Positions 17,331 through 28,987 are shown, counted from the stretch's first letter. The stretch: DNA of 64,000 bases from Salinarimonas rosea DSM 21201 (GCF_000429045.1 NZ_AUBC01000010.1:62001-126000); one strand, 5' to 3'. The notes: generated by a model from the sequence alone, not told the origin. A program made the numbers and translations.

Positions 17331-20122
17331 GATCCGCTCCCTCCCTCCCGCGCCGCCGCCTTCAGCGCATAGAGCGCCTCCAGCGCCGCCTTGGGCGTCA
17401 ACTCGTCCGGGTCGAGCGCGGCGAGCGCCTCGCGCAGCGGGTCGCGGGCGGGCTTCGCGGGCGGGGGTGGCGGGGGAGGGGCCGCCGTCCTCACCGGGGC
17501 GGCGAAGAGGGGCAGGTCGTCGAGGCGCGCGGCGCGGGGATGCTCGCGCTCGCTGCGCTCGAGCTCGCGCAGGATCTCGCCCGCCCGCGCCACGACCGGC
17601 GCCGGGAGGCCCGCGAGCTTGGCGACCTGGAGCCCGTAGGACCGGTCGGCGGCGCCCTTCACCACCTCGTGCAGGAAGATCACCTGCCCGGCGTGCTCGG
17701 CGACGCGCAGGGTCAGCGTCTCGATGCGCTCGAAGCGCTCGGTCAGCCGCGTCAGCTCGTGGAAGTGCGTGGCGAACAGTGCCCGGCAGCGATTCTCCTC
17801 GTGCAGGTGCTCCACCGCCGCCCAGGCGATGGAGAGCCCGTCGAAGGTGGCGGTGCCGCGCCCGATCTCGTCCAGGATGACGAGGGAGCGGCGCGTCGCC
17901 TGGTTCAGGATGGCGGCGGTCTCGACCATCTCGACCATGAAGGTCGAGCGCCCGCGGGCGAGGTCGTCGGCGGCGCCGACGCGGGAGAACAAGCGATCGC
18001 ACACGCCGACATGCGCCCGCGCGGCGGGGACGAAGGCGCCCATCTGGGCGAGCACGACGACGAGCGCGTTCTGGCGCAGGAAGGTCGACTTGCCGCCCAT
18101 GTTCGGGCCGGTGACCACGGCGATCGCGCCGGCCCCCTCTCCCGCATCGTCTCCCGTGAGGTCGCAGGAATTGGCGATGAAGGGCTTGCCCTCGCGGGCG
18201 AGCGCCGCCTCGACGACGGGGTGGCGGGCGTCCTCCACCGCGAAGGCGAGGCTCTCGTCGACGAGCGGGCGCGTCCAGTCGCGCTCGGCGGCGAGGTCGG
18301 CGAGCGCACAGGCGACGTCGATCGCGGAGAGCGCGTCCCCGGCGGCGAGGATCGCCGCGCGGGCGGTCGCGAGCATCGCGGCGAGGTCCGCGAAGAGCGC
18401 GTGCTCGATCGCCACCGCGCGCTCGGAGGCGGAGGCGATGCGCCGCTCGAGCTCGCCGAGCTCGAGCGTGGTGAAGCGCATCGCGTCCGACATCGTCTGG
18501 CGGTGGATGTAGCTCCCCTTGAGCGGCCCGCGCAGCAGCTCCTCGCCGAAGGCGGCAGGCACCTCGAGATAGTAGCCGAGCATCGAGTTGTGCTTGATGC
18601 GCAGCGTCCGGCAGCCGGTCTCCTCGGCGTAGCGGGACTGCAGCCCGGCGATGAAGCGGCGCGAATCCGTCCCGAGCGCCCGCGCCTCGTCGAGGGCGGT
18701 GTCGCCCCCCGCCGCGACGAAGCCGCCGTCGCGCTTCGACAGCGGCAGGTCCTCGGCGAGCGTGTCGGCGAGTCGCGCCTCGAGCGCCGGCGGGAGATCG
18801 GCGAGCGCCGCGCGGGCGGCCTCGATCTCGGCGGGGAGGTCACCCGCCCGCGTCAGCAGCGTCACGACGGCGCCGGCCGCGGCGAGGCCGTCGCGCACGG
18901 CGGCGAGGTCGCGCGGCCCGCCGCGGTCGAGGGCGAGGCGCCCCAGCGCGCGGGACATGTCGGGCGTGCTCGCCAGCCGCTCGCGCAGGCCCTCGCGCAG
19001 GACGACGTCCTCGACGAGGCGTGCCACCGCCTCCTGGCGTGCGCGGATCGCGGCGACGTCGGTGAGCGGGCCGGAGAGCCGCTCGGCGAGGAGCCGCCCG
19101 CCACCGGGCGTCAGCGTGCGGTCGATGGCGGCGAGCAGCGAGCCGGCGCGCTCGCCGGACAGCGTGCGCACGAGCTCGAGGTTCGCGCGCGTGGCCGGGT
19201 CGATCGCCAGCACGCCGCCGCCGTCCTCGCGCGCGGGCGGGCGCAGCGCGGGGCGCGCGCCGATCTGCGTGCGCGCGACGTAGTGCAGCACGGTCCCCGC
19301 CGCCGCGATCTCGGCGCGCGAGAAGGCGCCGAACGCGTCGAGCGTCGCGACGCCGAAGGCCTCCTCGATGCGCTTCTGCGCGGAGGCGGCGTCGAGCCCG
19401 TCGCGTGCGAGCGGGTAGAGCGGCGCGCCGATCTCGCGCCAGACGCCGGCGAGGTCGGGGTCGTCGTGCAGCGTGTCGGGCAGCACGATCTCGCGCGGAT
19501 CGAGCCGCGCGAGGGTGGGGCCGAGCCCGCCGCGGGTCGTCTCCGTCACGGTGAAGGCGCCCGTCGAGATGTCCACCGCCGCGACGCCGTAGGCGTGCGC
19601 GTCGTCGCTGAGCTTGCGCCGGGCGACCGCCACGAGGAGCGAGGCGCGGGCAGGCTCGAGCAGGCGCTCCTCGGTGATGGTGCCGGGCGTCACGAGCCGC
19701 ACCACGTCGCGGCGCACGACGGCCTTGGCGCCGCGCTTCTTCGCCTCGGCCGGGTCCTCCATCTGCTCGCAGACCGCGACCCGGTGGCCGAGCGCGATCA
19801 GGCGCTGGAGGTAGTCGTCCGCGCGCTCGATCGGTACGCCGCACATGGGGATGTCCTGGCCCAGGTGCTTGCCGCGCTTGGTCAGCACGATGCCGAGCGC
19901 CCGCGAGGCGATCTCGGCGTCCTCGAAGAACAGCTCGTAGAAGTCCCCCATGCGGTAGAACAGCAGGCTGTCGGGGTTCGCGCCCTTGATCTCGACGTAC
20001 TGCGCCATCATCGGCGTGACGCGGTCCTCCCCCGGCTTCGACGCGGCGGCCGCCCCGCGGGAGGCGGACAATCGCGCGGCGGCGGGGGGCGCATCGGCCT
20101 CGAGCACGGGGTCTGTGGTCAT
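17327..20122 (-). CDS. mutS: DNA mismatch repair protein MutS
   Basis: A 931-residue MutS, the mismatch-sensing ATPase. The N-terminal mismatch-binding domain contains [11 protein letters not shown] with the Phe-x-Glu that stacks on the mispair. The ATPase has Walker [14 protein letters not shown], Walker [23 protein letters not shown] and ATHFHELT. The C-terminus is [21 protein letters not shown], the dimer/tetramer motif, preceded by a Pro-rich linker. About 80 residues longer than E. coli MutS, mainly a low-complexity N-terminal extension (Ala-rich, residues 1-35) and the Pro linker. No mutL is adjacent. The stop overlaps the start of the GNAT gene. Confidence 0.97.
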   Translation of the reverse strand: MTTDPVLEADAPPAAARLSASRGAAAASKPGEDRVTPMMAQYVEIKGANPDSLLFYRMGDFYELFFEDAEIASRALGIVLTKRGKHLGQDIPMCGVPIERADDYLQRLIALGHRVAVCEQMEDPAEAKKRGAKAVVRRDVVRLVTPGTITEERLLEPARASLLVAVARRKLSDDAHAYGVAAVDISTGAFTVTETTRGGLGPTLARLDPREIVLPDTLHDDPDLAGVWREIGAPLYPLARDGLDAASAQKRIEEAFGVATLDAFGAFSRAEIAAAGTVLHYVARTQIGARPALRPPAREDGGGVLAIDPATRANLELVRTLSGERAGSLLAAIDRTLTPGGGRLLAERLSGPLTDVAAIRARQEAVARLVEDVVLREGLRERLASTPDMSRALGRLALDRGGPRDLAAVRDGLAAAGAVVTLLTRAGDLPAEIEAARAALADLPPALEARLADTLAEDLPLSKRDGGFVAAGGDTALDEARALGTDSRRFIAGLQSRYAEETGCRTLRIKHNSMLGYYLEVPAAFGEELLRGPLKGSYIHRQTMSDAMRFTTLELGELERRIASASERAVAIEHALFADLAAMLATARAAILAAGDALSAIDVACALADLAAERDWTRPLVDESLAFAVEDARHPVVEAALAREGKPFIANSCDLTGDDAGEGAGAIAVVTGPNMGGKSTFLRQNALVVVLAQMGAFVPAARAHVGVCDRLFSRVGAADDLARGRSTFMVEMVETAAILNQATRRSLVILDEIGRGTATFDGLSIAWAAVEHLHEENRCRALFATHFHELTRLTERFERIETLTLRVAEHAGQVIFLHEVVKGAADRSYGLQVAKLAGLPAPVVARAGEILRELERSEREHPRAARLDDLPLFAAPVRTAAPPPPPPPAKPARDPLREALAALDPDELTPKAALEALYALKAAAREGGSGS

Positions 20123-20197
20123 GCCCTCCGGTTTACCAGCGCGCGACGGGGGAGGGGAGGGGCGCCGGGCGGGCGTCCACAGGCGGGCGCCCGCGCC

Positions 20198-22057
<1,860 letters not shown>

Positions 22058-22064
22058 CGGCGGC

Positions 22065-23279
22065 TCAGCCGAGCTTCAGGTCCGGCGTCGCGCCGAACAG
22101 CCTGCGATGGACGCCGAGCGCATAGCTGTCGGTCATGCCGGCGATGTAGTCGGCCGCGCGCCGGGCGATCCGGCCCGCGTCCGCGCCGGCGAGGCCCGCG
22201 CGCCATTCCTCGGGCATGGCCTGCGGCTCGGCGGTGAAGCGGGCGAAGAGGTCGCGCACGATCCGGTCGGCGTCGGCGCGCACGGCCTTCACCTTCGGGT
22301 GGCGGTACATGTTGGGGTAGAGGTAGCCCTTGATCGCCCGGTCCGCCTCCGCCATCGCCGGCGAGAAGCCCACCAGCGTGCGCCCGGCGCGGCGGATCTC
22401 CGCGGCGGACGCCGGCGCCGCCTCGGCGAGGCGCGCCTCGCTCTCGCGGATCACGTCCTCGACGAGGCGGGTGATCACGCGGCGCACGAGCTCGTGGATG
22501 CGCCGGGGCGTCTCGAGGCCGGGATAGCGGGCGTCGACCTCGGCGAGGAGGTCGGCGAGCAGCGGAACGGCGCGCAGGTCTTCCAGCCGGAACAGCCCGG
22601 CGCGCAGGCCGTCGTCGATGTCGTGCGCGTCGTAGGCGATGTCGTCGGCGATCGCCGCCGCCTGCGCCTCGCCGGACGCGTGGGTCGAAAGGTCGAGGCC
22701 GAACTCGGCGTCGAATTCCAGGATCGCGCCCGGCACGCCGTGGGCGGCGTAGCGCTCCCGCGGGCGTCCGTCCGCATCGACGAGGGGGCCGTTGTGCTTG
22801 ACGAGCCCCTCGAGCGTCTCCCAGGTGAGGTCGAGCCCGTCGTGCTCGGCGTAGCGTCGCTCCAGCCGGGTGACGATACGCAGCGCCTGCGCGTTGTGGT
22901 CGAAGCCGCCGTGCGCCGCCATCAGGTCGTCGAGCGCGTCCTCGCCGGTGTGTCCGAAGGGCGTGTGGCCGAGGTCGTGCGAGAGCGCCAGCGCCTCCGC
23001 CAGGTCCTCGTCGAGCCCCAGCGAGCGGGCGATGGCGCGAGCGATCTGCGACACCTCGATCGTGTGCGTCAGCCGCGTGCGGAAATGGTCGCCCTCGTGG
23101 AACACGAAGACCTGGGTCTTGTGCTTGAGCCGCCGGAAGGCGGAGGAGTGAATGATGCGGTCGCGGTCGCGCTGGAACTCCGAGCGCGTCGGCGAGGCGC
23201 TCGCGCCGTGCTGCCGGCCGCGGCTCGCGGCGGGATCGCAGGCATAGGGAGCGCGCCATCTCTCGCCGCCCGAGCGCAT
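22065..23279 (-). CDS. dgt: Deoxyguanosinetriphosphate triphosphohydrolase-like protein
   Basis: A 404-residue HD-domain dNTPase that removes triphosphate from dNTPs (dGTP in the type enzyme). HD metal ligands are visible: [37 protein letters not shown] and a downstream [15 protein letters not shown]. The N-terminus ([43 protein letters not shown]) is the signature of the short dGTPase-like type common in alphaproteobacteria. The ATG has a near-perfect GGGAGAGG ribosome site. It is divergent from erpA, an arrangement often seen in this class, and followed 7 bp later by the cpdB-like gene. Confidence 0.94.
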   Translation of the reverse strand: MRSGGERWRAPYACDPAASRGRQHGASASPTRSEFQRDRDRIIHSSAFRRLKHKTQVFVFHEGDHFRTRLTHTIEVSQIARAIARSLGLDEDLAEALALSHDLGHTPFGHTGEDALDDLMAAHGGFDHNAQALRIVTRLERRYAEHDGLDLTWETLEGLVKHNGPLVDADGRPRERYAAHGVPGAILEFDAEFGLDLSTHASGEAQAAAIADDIAYDAHDIDDGLRAGLFRLEDLRAVPLLADLLAEVDARYPGLETPRRIHELVRRVITRLVEDVIRESEARLAEAAPASAAEIRRAGRTLVGFSPAMAEADRAIKGYLYPNMYRHPKVKAVRADADRIVRDLFARFTAEPQAMPEEWRAGLAGADAGRIARRAADYIAGMTDSYALGVHRRLFGATPDLKLG

Positions 23280-23359
23280 GACCTCTCCCCGTTGCGGTCC
23301 GACCGAGCGAGCCTTACATTCCGGGGAACCGATTTGGCAAGGTCGAGGACGAGGAACCC

Positions 23360-23686
23360 ATGTCCGGCATCGAGCTGACGCAGCGTGCGGCCGAGCGCAT
23401 CGCCGAGATCATGAAGGGCGAGCCCGCGGGCTCGATGCTGCGCATCTCCGTGCAGGGCGGCGGCTGCTCCGGCTTCCAGTACGCCTTCGACGTGGACGCC
23501 GCCCGCCAGGAGGACGACATTCTCGTCGAGCGCGACGGGGCGGGCGTGCTGATCGACGAGATGTCGCTGCAGTACATGGACGGCGCGGTGATCGACTTCG
23601 TCGACGACCTGATCGGGCAATCCTTCAAGATCGAGAACCCCCAGGCCCAGGCGAGCTGCGGCTGCGGTGTCAGCTTCACGATATGA
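23360..23686 (+). CDS. erpA: Iron-sulfur cluster insertion protein ErpA
   Basis: A 108-residue A-type Fe-S carrier. The three cluster-binding cysteines are in GGGCSGFQY and SCGCGVSF, and the overall pattern ([48 protein letters not shown]) is typical. It delivers Fe-S clusters to apo-enzymes in the cytoplasm. GAGGAACCC lies upstream. The stop is followed 11 bp later by a small ORF and a Doc-type toxin gene on the same strand. Confidence 0.95.
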   Translation: MSGIELTQRAAERIAEIMKGEPAGSMLRISVQGGGCSGFQYAFDVDAARQEDDILVERDGAGVLIDEMSLQYMDGAVIDFVDDLIGQSFKIENPQAQASCGCGVSFTI

Positions 23687-23697
23687 GGAAACCCGCG

Positions 23698-23892
23698 ATG
23701 AGCCGGCGTAGCGACCTGAAGCCGATCGGGGAGCGCACCGGGCGTCCGGGGGCCGCCGAGAAAGAGGCGGCGGCACGCGCGGAACACGCGCGCGAGCGGT
23801 CGCCGGCGACGGAGGAGGCCGCCGACTACGACGCCTTGATCAGACGCGCGATGGAGCGCTACCCGAAGATCCGGGCACGCCTTGCCGAATGA
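23698..23892 (+). CDS. Candidate antitoxin for the Doc-type toxin
   Basis: A 64-residue, very polar, probably partly disordered protein with a helical C-terminus (YDALIRRAMERYPKIRARLAE). ATG 23698 has GAGGAA at correct distance. It directly precedes and overlaps the downstream Doc-like gene by 11 nt, the layout of a type II toxin-antitoxin pair. I do not see a Phd DNA-binding fold in the N-terminus, so the call rests on size, composition and position. Confidence 0.6.
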   Translation: MSRRSDLKPIGERTGRPGAAEKEAAARAEHARERSPATEEAADYDALIRRAMERYPKIRARLAE

Positions 23893-24619
23893 TCGCGAGC
23901 CGGCGTGGCTTCCGGCCGAGGTGGTGATCGCGATAGCACGGGCGGAAGTGGCCGCGACCGGAGAGAGCTTCGCGCTGCTGCGGCCGGGTCTCCTGGAGAG
24001 CGCGATCGCGCGACCGCGGAATCTCTTCCACCTCGGAGGCGTTCGCGACCTCCTGCACCTCGGGGTCTCGCTCCTCCTTTCGATCGCGCGCAATCATCCC
24101 TTCGAGCAGGGAAACAAGCGGGCGGCGTTCGTCGCGTGCATCGTCTTCCTGGAGAAGAACGGCTGTCGGGTCGACCTGCCCGACCACGAGCAGATCGCGG
24201 ACGACATCGTAGCGGCCCTCGTCGGCAGCGCCGAGGAGGCCGATCTCGTGCGACGCCGCCGACCGGCTGAACTACTTCGTCATCCCGCCCGCTCGCCGTC
24301 CCCGGCCCGACGGGGCCGGAGCCTTCAGTCCGCCCCGCGCACGGGGATCGTCGCGGGGCCGTCGGCGCGGGGGCGCAGGATCTTCTGGACGGCGAAGATC
24401 GCGGCCGCGAGGCCGACCCCGATCGCGTCCGTGACGAGCCCGCCCTCGATCATGAAGAGCGCCGCGACCGCGAGCATCACCCGCATGTACCAGGGCGGCC
24501 GCCCGCCCAGGAACCAGCCCTGCACCGCGGCGGAGAGCAGGAACACGCCGACCACCGCCGTCGCCAGCGCGCGCACGATCTCGATCGTGCCGCCGTCCAT
24601 CAGCAGTGCGCCGTTGTAG
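23882..24619 (+). CDS. Doc-type (Fic-fold) toxin with an abnormal C-terminal extension
   Basis: The first about 125 residues match the death-on-curing family: LLRPGLLESAIARPRNLFHLGG, a Leu-rich helix, and the Fic/Doc loop NHPFEQGNKRAAFVACIVFLEKNG. Doc enzymes phosphorylate EF-Tu or otherwise modify targets using the loop His. The start is a TTG inside the antitoxin's last codons; GTG 23921 is an alternative but would remove the conserved EPAWLPAEVV. Doc proteins normally end near residue 125-135, about base 24270. This frame instead continues for about 115 Arg/Ser/Pro-rich residues, the last 295 nt antisense to the TRAP permease gene. A lost stop codon or a small frameshift near 24250 is likely, so the toxin may be degenerate. 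Confidence 0.65.
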   Translation: MPNDREPAWLPAEVVIAIARAEVAATGESFALLRPGLLESAIARPRNLFHLGGVRDLLHLGVSLLLSIARNHPFEQGNKRAAFVACIVFLEKNGCRVDLPDHEQIADDIVAALVGSAEEADLVRRRRPAELLRHPARSPSPARRGRSLQSAPRTGIVAGPSARGRRIFWTAKIAAARPTPIASVTSPPSIMKSAATASITRMYQGGRPPRNQPCTAAESRNTPTTAVASARTISIVPPSISSAPL

Positions 24620-26565
24620 AAGAACATGAACGGCACGATGAAGGCGGCGATGCCGATCTTGAAGGAGGCGACCGACGTCTCCATCGCGTTCGCCCCCGAG
24701 ATGCCCGCCGCCGCGTAGGAGGCGAGCGCCACGGGGGGCGTGATCGCCGAGACGACGGCGAAGTAGAACACGAAGAAGTGCGCCGTCAGCAGCGGGATGC
24801 CGAGCTGGACGAGGCCCGGCGCGACGACCGACGCTGCGACCGCATAGGCCGCCGTCGTCGGCATGCCCATGCCGAGCAGGATCGCGATGAACATCGCGAA
24901 CACCATGGCGAGGAGCTGCGAGGCCTCGGCCAGGCCGAGCAGCAGCGAGGAGAAGCGTGCGCCCACGCCCGTGAGCGAAATCACGCCGACGATGATGCCG
25001 GCGCAGGCGCACACGACGATGATCTGGATCGACATGATGCCGGCGAGCTCGAGCGCCTTGACGATCGAGCGGATGCCCATCCGGTAGGGCGTGAGCCAGC
25101 TGACCATCGCCGCCGCCGCGGTGGCGAGCGTGCCGGCGCGGATGACCGAGTAGCCCATGAAGAGCGCCGCGATCAGGATGACGATCGGGATGAACAGGAA
25201 CACCCGCTTGAGCATGGCGGGGAGCTTGGGCAGCTCGTCGTCGCGCATGCCGCGCATGCCGAGCTTCGCCGCCTCGAAGTCGACCATGAAGTAGATCGAG
25301 GCGAAGTAGAGGATCGCGGGGATGATCGCCGCGAAGGCGATCTCGGTGTAGGGAATGCCCGTCACCTCCGCCATGATGAAGGCGCCGGCACCCATGATCG
25401 GGGGCATGATCTGCCCGCCGGTCGATGCCGCGGCCTCGATCGCGCCGGCGGTCTTCTTGTGGTAGCCGACCTTCTTCATGAGCGGGATCGTGAGCGAGCC
25501 CGTGGCGACGACGTTGCCTGCCGACGTGCCGTTGATCATGCCCATCAGGCCCGACGCGAAGACCGCGACCTTGGCCGGGCCGCCGCGGGCGCGGCCCGCG
25601 AGCGCGAAGGCGAAGTTGACGAAGTACTCGCCCACCCGCGAGGCCTGCAGGAAGGCGGCGAAGACGATGAACAGGATGATGTAGGTCGACGACACCGCGG
25701 TCGTCGGCCCGAGGATGCCGACGTCGGTGTAGATCTGGCTGAAGAAGCGCTGCCACGTCACCCGCGGCGCCTCGAGGAAGCCCGGCAGCCAGGGCGCGAC
25801 GAAGACATAGGCGAGGAAGACGAGGGAGATCACGACGAGCGCCATGCCCGCGACGCGACGCGTCAGCTCGAGGATCAAGAGCGTACCCGCCACCGCCGCG
25901 AGCGACATCCCGATCGGCGCGAAGGGGGTGCCGGTCGAGTTGCGCATCAGCGTGCCGTAGATCGTGATCAGGTAGGCCGCGACCGCGAAGCCGCACACGG
26001 CGAGCACGAGGTCGGGCGCGGTGATCCGGGCCCGATCGCGGGTGTGGAACCACGAGAGCACGATGCCGCCCACCGTGGCGAACAGGAGCGGCGCGCCGTA
26101 GAGCCAGGTCTCCCGGAACTTGATCGTGGCGTCGAGCCCGTTCCACATCACGCCGCCGGAGATCAATGTCGCGAACCAGAGGGCGACGCCCAACGCGAAG
26201 GTCGCGGGGATCAGGAGGACCCAGCCGACCGCGTCGATCGCGCGGGTCTCCCGCCGCCCCTCGCCGGCGAAGGCGGCGCCCGCGAACAGCACGAAGCCCA
26301 GGCCGAGCGCGCCGGCGACGTGGACGATGCGGAAGTTCCAGGTCTCCATCGGCAGCCGCGGCAGGAACGGGATCGAGATCCCGGTCCAGCGCGCGATCGA
26401 GAGACCGTTTAGGGCCGCGAGGTGGAAGCCCGAGTAGATCGCCGCGAGCGCGGCCACCACGAGGTAGAGCCGCGGCCCGAACAGGCGGCGATTGCTCTCG
26501 ATGGGCTCCTCGTCGACGCCCTCGGCCAGGACGAGGGTGTCGTCCGCCTTCTTCTCGTCCACCAT
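24325..26565 (-). CDS. TRAP transporter, fused DctQ-DctM permease (TAXI type)
   Basis: A 746-residue inner-membrane protein with many TM helices. The N-terminal part (about 230 residues) corresponds to the small DctQ subunit; the rest is the large DctM subunit, with family motifs such as GLMGMINGTSAGNVVATGSLTIPLMKK, PPIMGAGAFIMAE and ITPPVALASYAAAGISGAN. Fused permeases of this kind pair with a TAXI periplasmic binding protein, encoded 128 bp upstream. Uptake is driven by an ion gradient, commonly Na+ or H+. ATG 26565 starts with MVDEKKADDTLVLAEG, a short cytoplasmic tail. The substrate is not evident; TAXI systems include glutamate-type carboxylate importers. Confidence 0.92.
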   Translation of the reverse strand: MVDEKKADDTLVLAEGVDEEPIESNRRLFGPRLYLVVAALAAIYSGFHLAALNGLSIARWTGISIPFLPRLPMETWNFRIVHVAGALGLGFVLFAGAAFAGEGRRETRAIDAVGWVLLIPATFALGVALWFATLISGGVMWNGLDATIKFRETWLYGAPLLFATVGGIVLSWFHTRDRARITAPDLVLAVCGFAVAAYLITIYGTLMRNSTGTPFAPIGMSLAAVAGTLLILELTRRVAGMALVVISLVFLAYVFVAPWLPGFLEAPRVTWQRFFSQIYTDVGILGPTTAVSSTYIILFIVFAAFLQASRVGEYFVNFAFALAGRARGGPAKVAVFASGLMGMINGTSAGNVVATGSLTIPLMKKVGYHKKTAGAIEAAASTGGQIMPPIMGAGAFIMAEVTGIPYTEIAFAAIIPAILYFASIYFMVDFEAAKLGMRGMRDDELPKLPAMLKRVFLFIPIVILIAALFMGYSVIRAGTLATAAAAMVSWLTPYRMGIRSIVKALELAGIMSIQIIVVCACAGIIVGVISLTGVGARFSSLLLGLAEASQLLAMVFAMFIAILLGMGMPTTAAYAVAASVVAPGLVQLGIPLLTAHFFVFYFAVVSAITPPVALASYAAAGISGANAMETSVASFKIGIAAFIVPFMFFYNGALLMDGGTIEIVRALATAVVGVFLLSAAVQGWFLGGRPPWYMRVMLAVAALFMIEGGLVTDAIGVGLAAAIFAVQKILRPRADGPATIPVRGAD

Positions 26566-26693
26566 GGCGCGTCCCCGATCCGGCGCCGGGCCCGAGGCCT
26601 CGCGCGCGCGTCCCCCTGCTCGTCGGGACCGCCCGCGCGCGGGGCGCGGGCGGCAGTCTCGGCTTTCCTCGCCGGGATCCGGCGTACGGACGG

Positions 26694-27674
26694 TCAGCCG
26701 CCGTGGATCATGTCGTCGGGAATCGAGGCGCCGTTCTCGTTGAACCAGCGCGCCGCACCCGGGTGCCAGGGCAGGACGTTGTTCTTGTCCCAGTTCTCCA
26801 CCGTGGTGGTCGCGGCGGAGCGGTGGATGTTCATCATCCGCTCGTTGTCCGACATCACGACTTCCGTGGCGGCGTAGACGAAGTCCTCCGGCAGGTCGCA
26901 ATTGGCGATCGCGAAGTTCCACATCGACACCGCGCGGGCGGGCTCCTCGAGCGTCGTGTAGGTGTCGGCCGGGATGTCGAAGCCGGCGACGGGGAAGGCC
27001 TCGACGATCTTCGCCTGCTCCTCCTCGGTGAATTCGATGATGTTCACGTCGGTCTGGACCTCGAGCTGGCTCACCGCCGGGACCGGCACGCCGGCCGCGA
27101 AGGCGATGACGTCGAGCAGCCCGTCCTGGAGCTGGCCGCCGAGATCGTCCCAGCCGCCGTTGCGGCGCTCGAAGTTCACGCCGAGCTCCTCCAGCATCGC
27201 CGGGAAGTAGGTGTCCGAGGTCGAGCCGGCGGGGCCGAAGCCGATGCGCGCGCCGTCCGGGATGTCCGAGATCGACTCGATGCCGGAAGACGACAGCGCG
27301 GTGATCGAGAACGGCGTCTCGTACATCGGGAACATCGCGCAGGCGTTGTCCATCGCGAGGCCCGGGGCGATCGGGTTCTGGCCCTCGATCGACTCGCGCG
27401 CCGGGCCGAGCGTGGTGAGGCCGAAGGCCGCCTCGCCGGTGTGGACGAGCGCCATGTTCTGCATCGGGCCGCCGGTGACCTCGGCCGCGCCGGACACGCC
27501 CAGCTCCTCCGAGATCAGGTTGGCGACGCCCGAGCCGTAGACGAAGAAGGTGCCGCCCTGCGAGGCGGTGCCCATCGTGAAGCTCGAAGGCCAGTTCGAG
27601 CGGTCCTGCGCCGCGGCGGCGCCGGCCGTCAGCGCGAGCGCGGCCGCGGTGCAGACGAGGTGAGACGGCTTCAT
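26694..27674 (-). CDS. TAXI-family TRAP solute-binding protein
   Basis: A 326-residue secreted protein with a clear signal peptide (MKPSHLVCTAAALALTAGAAAAQ, cleavage after AAA-Q or nearby). The mature part has TAXI hallmarks: FTMGTASQGGTFFVYGSGVANLISEELG, TGGPMQNMALVHTGEAAFGLTTLGPA and RIGFGPAGSTSDTYFPAMLEELG. It captures the substrate in the periplasm and delivers it to the fused permease that follows on the same strand. ATG 27674 has AGGAGAGG upstream. A 15-bp direct repeat lies just before the ribosome site. Confidence 0.92.
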   Translation of the reverse strand: MKPSHLVCTAAALALTAGAAAAQDRSNWPSSFTMGTASQGGTFFVYGSGVANLISEELGVSGAAEVTGGPMQNMALVHTGEAAFGLTTLGPARESIEGQNPIAPGLAMDNACAMFPMYETPFSITALSSSGIESISDIPDGARIGFGPAGSTSDTYFPAMLEELGVNFERRNGGWDDLGGQLQDGLLDVIAFAAGVPVPAVSQLEVQTDVNIIEFTEEEQAKIVEAFPVAGFDIPADTYTTLEEPARAVSMWNFAIANCDLPEDFVYAATEVVMSDNERMMNIHRSAATTTVENWDKNNVLPWHPGAARWFNENGASIPDDMIHGG

Positions 27675-27692
27675 AGCGTTCCTCTCCTTGTT

Positions 27693-27722
27693 GTGTACGT
27701 CTTGGTCGTGTGCGTCCTGGTC
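27693..27722 (-). repeat. 15-bp tandem repeat before the TAXI gene
   Basis: On the minus strand, GACCAGGACGCACAC is followed immediately by GACCAAGACGTACAC, two copies with two mismatches. It lies 19 bp upstream of the TAXI start codon, so it is probably in the 5' leader. The rest of the 379-bp region 27675-28053 has no ORF or hairpin I would defend; it must hold the TRAP-TAXI promoter. Confidence 0.5.
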
Positions 27723-28053
27723 CCGGACGTTGTGGTTCCGGAGCTCCCGGGTCGAGGCCCGGCCGTGCGCGGAGGAACGGGCACGCGCGTGCGCGCCGCG
27801 GGACGTGGCGTCTCGCGGGCCTGACGGCGAACCGGAAATGGGCACCTCGTCAAGCGCGGCGTCCCCCCTTGCCGGGCGTTTCCCGCGTCCGCCGGGACGC
27901 GCGGCTCACCCGGTCGCATGAGCGCGTGCCGCGGCGGGAGCCGCCATCGGCCGAGCTGTCGGCACGATAGGAGGGAATACGAGGTGGCGGCAAGCCTCAT
28001 CCTCGCAATCGCGGATCATGGCGGCGAGCGCGGCGGCGCGTCGTCTCGCCGCG

Positions 28054-28683
28054 TCAGGCGGCCCGCTCGCGCTGGAGCCGCCGGCGGCCCTTCTCCCGAT
28101 TGCCGCACACGTCCATGCGGCACCAGCGGCGGGAGTTGTTCTTCGACGTGTCGAGGAACAGCCACTCGCAGGTGGAGGAGCCGCAGGTCTTGATGCGCAC
28201 GAGCCGATCCGCGGTGAGCAGCGCCTCCGCGGAGGCGACGACGGGCGCGAGCGCGTCCGCGAGCACGAGCTCGGACGGCTCCGGCTCGGCGCGCGCGAGA
28301 CCCTGCGGACCCCAGACGAGCCGCGCGGGCGCAGGCCGCGCCGGCCGCCCGTGCGCCGTGAGCCGGGCGAGGTCCGCCTCCCGCGGCGCGGTGCCGGCGA
28401 TCGCCGCATGGAAGATCCGCTCCAGCGCGGCGCGCAGCCGACGCGCGTCCTCCATGAACGCGTCGGAGGCCGCCTGGTCCGAGGCCGCGATGCGCATCAG
28501 CGCGCGGAACCGGATCTCGTCCACGGCGCCCCGCTGGCGGAGCCAGCCGAGGGTCGCGAACACGTCGGTCAGCGAGTCCTCCCAGCGGCTGCGGCCGTGG
28601 CTGCGCCCCGTCGTGCTGTTGACGAAATCCAGCACGAGGGCCCCGGATTCGAAACGCTGATCAACTTCTGATCGCTCGGTCAT
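28054..28683 (-). CDS. CGNR zinc-finger regulator (ABATE domain)
   Basis: A 209-residue protein. The N-terminal ABATE region begins FESGALVLDFVNSTTGR, a putative ligand-binding part. The C-terminal zinc finger has IKTCGSSTCEWLFLDTSKNNSRRWCRMDVCGNREK, the Cys-x4-Cys and Cys-x3-CGN ligands that name the family, thought to bind DNA. It is divergent from the nine-gene sulfation operon, with an AT-rich region in between holding three TTAACC/GGTTAA elements and promoters in both directions. This makes it the best candidate regulator of that operon. It ends about 380 bp from the TAXI gene, whose regulation could also be its job. GAGGCG precedes the ATG. Confidence 0.85.
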   Translation of the reverse strand: MTERSEVDQRFESGALVLDFVNSTTGRSHGRSRWEDSLTDVFATLGWLRQRGAVDEIRFRALMRIAASDQAASDAFMEDARRLRAALERIFHAAIAGTAPREADLARLTAHGRPARPAPARLVWGPQGLARAEPEPSELVLADALAPVVASAEALLTADRLVRIKTCGSSTCEWLFLDTSKNNSRRWCRMDVCGNREKGRRRLQRERAA

Positions 28684-28719
28684 GCGATGACGCCTCGTTA
28701 GGTCGATGATTTCACAAGG

Positions 28720-28748
28720 ATTTTGGCATCTTAACCTCCTAAATGCAA
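28720..28748 (-). promoter_or_regulatory. Candidate promoter of the CGNR regulator
   Basis: On the minus strand TTGCAT (28743-28748) and CAAAAT (28720-28725) are separated by 17 bp, placing the start about 30 nt before the CGNR ATG. The TTAACC element at 28731-28736 lies in the spacer, where a bound protein would block this promoter, suggesting autoregulation. Confidence 0.45.
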
Positions 28749-28790
28749 CACCCCGGGCAATTAACCCCCAAAAACGGGTTGACAGGTTAA
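28731..28790. promoter_or_regulatory. Three TTAACC-type elements, putative operators
   Basis: TTAACC occurs at 28731-28736 and 28761-28766, and its complement GGTTAA at 28785-28790, in a conspicuously AT-rich patch between the divergent CGNR gene and the sulfation operon. The second and third copies form an inverted repeat with 18-bp spacing. The third abuts a consensus -35 hexamer. The arrangement looks like an operator set for a regulator controlling both directions, most simply the CGNR protein. Confidence 0.4.
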
Positions 28791-28807
28791 AGGGGGTCGA
28801 TGAAAGT
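28779..28807 (+). promoter_or_regulatory. Candidate promoter of the sulfation operon
   Basis: A perfect -35 hexamer TTGACA at 28779-28784. At 17-bp spacing the -10 position reads GAAAGT, a poor match, so the promoter would need activation or the start is elsewhere. If used, the 5' leader to the HAD gene is about 175 nt. The rest of 28808-28987 shows no ORF or hairpin I can support. Confidence 0.35.
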
Positions 28808-28987
28808 ACGTACACAACCAGCCCATGCAGGGCGTGACCACGGTGGCGTGTGACCGCTCCGTCCCCTGCATCGGCGAGGCCTCTGTGCGGCGGTCGCCAC
28901 CGTCCGCGCCGACGCCCCCGTGCATCGAATCGCCGTCGAGAGAGGGCGCGGCCGAGGGGCCGTCCGCCCGCAGGGAGATCGTGTGCC

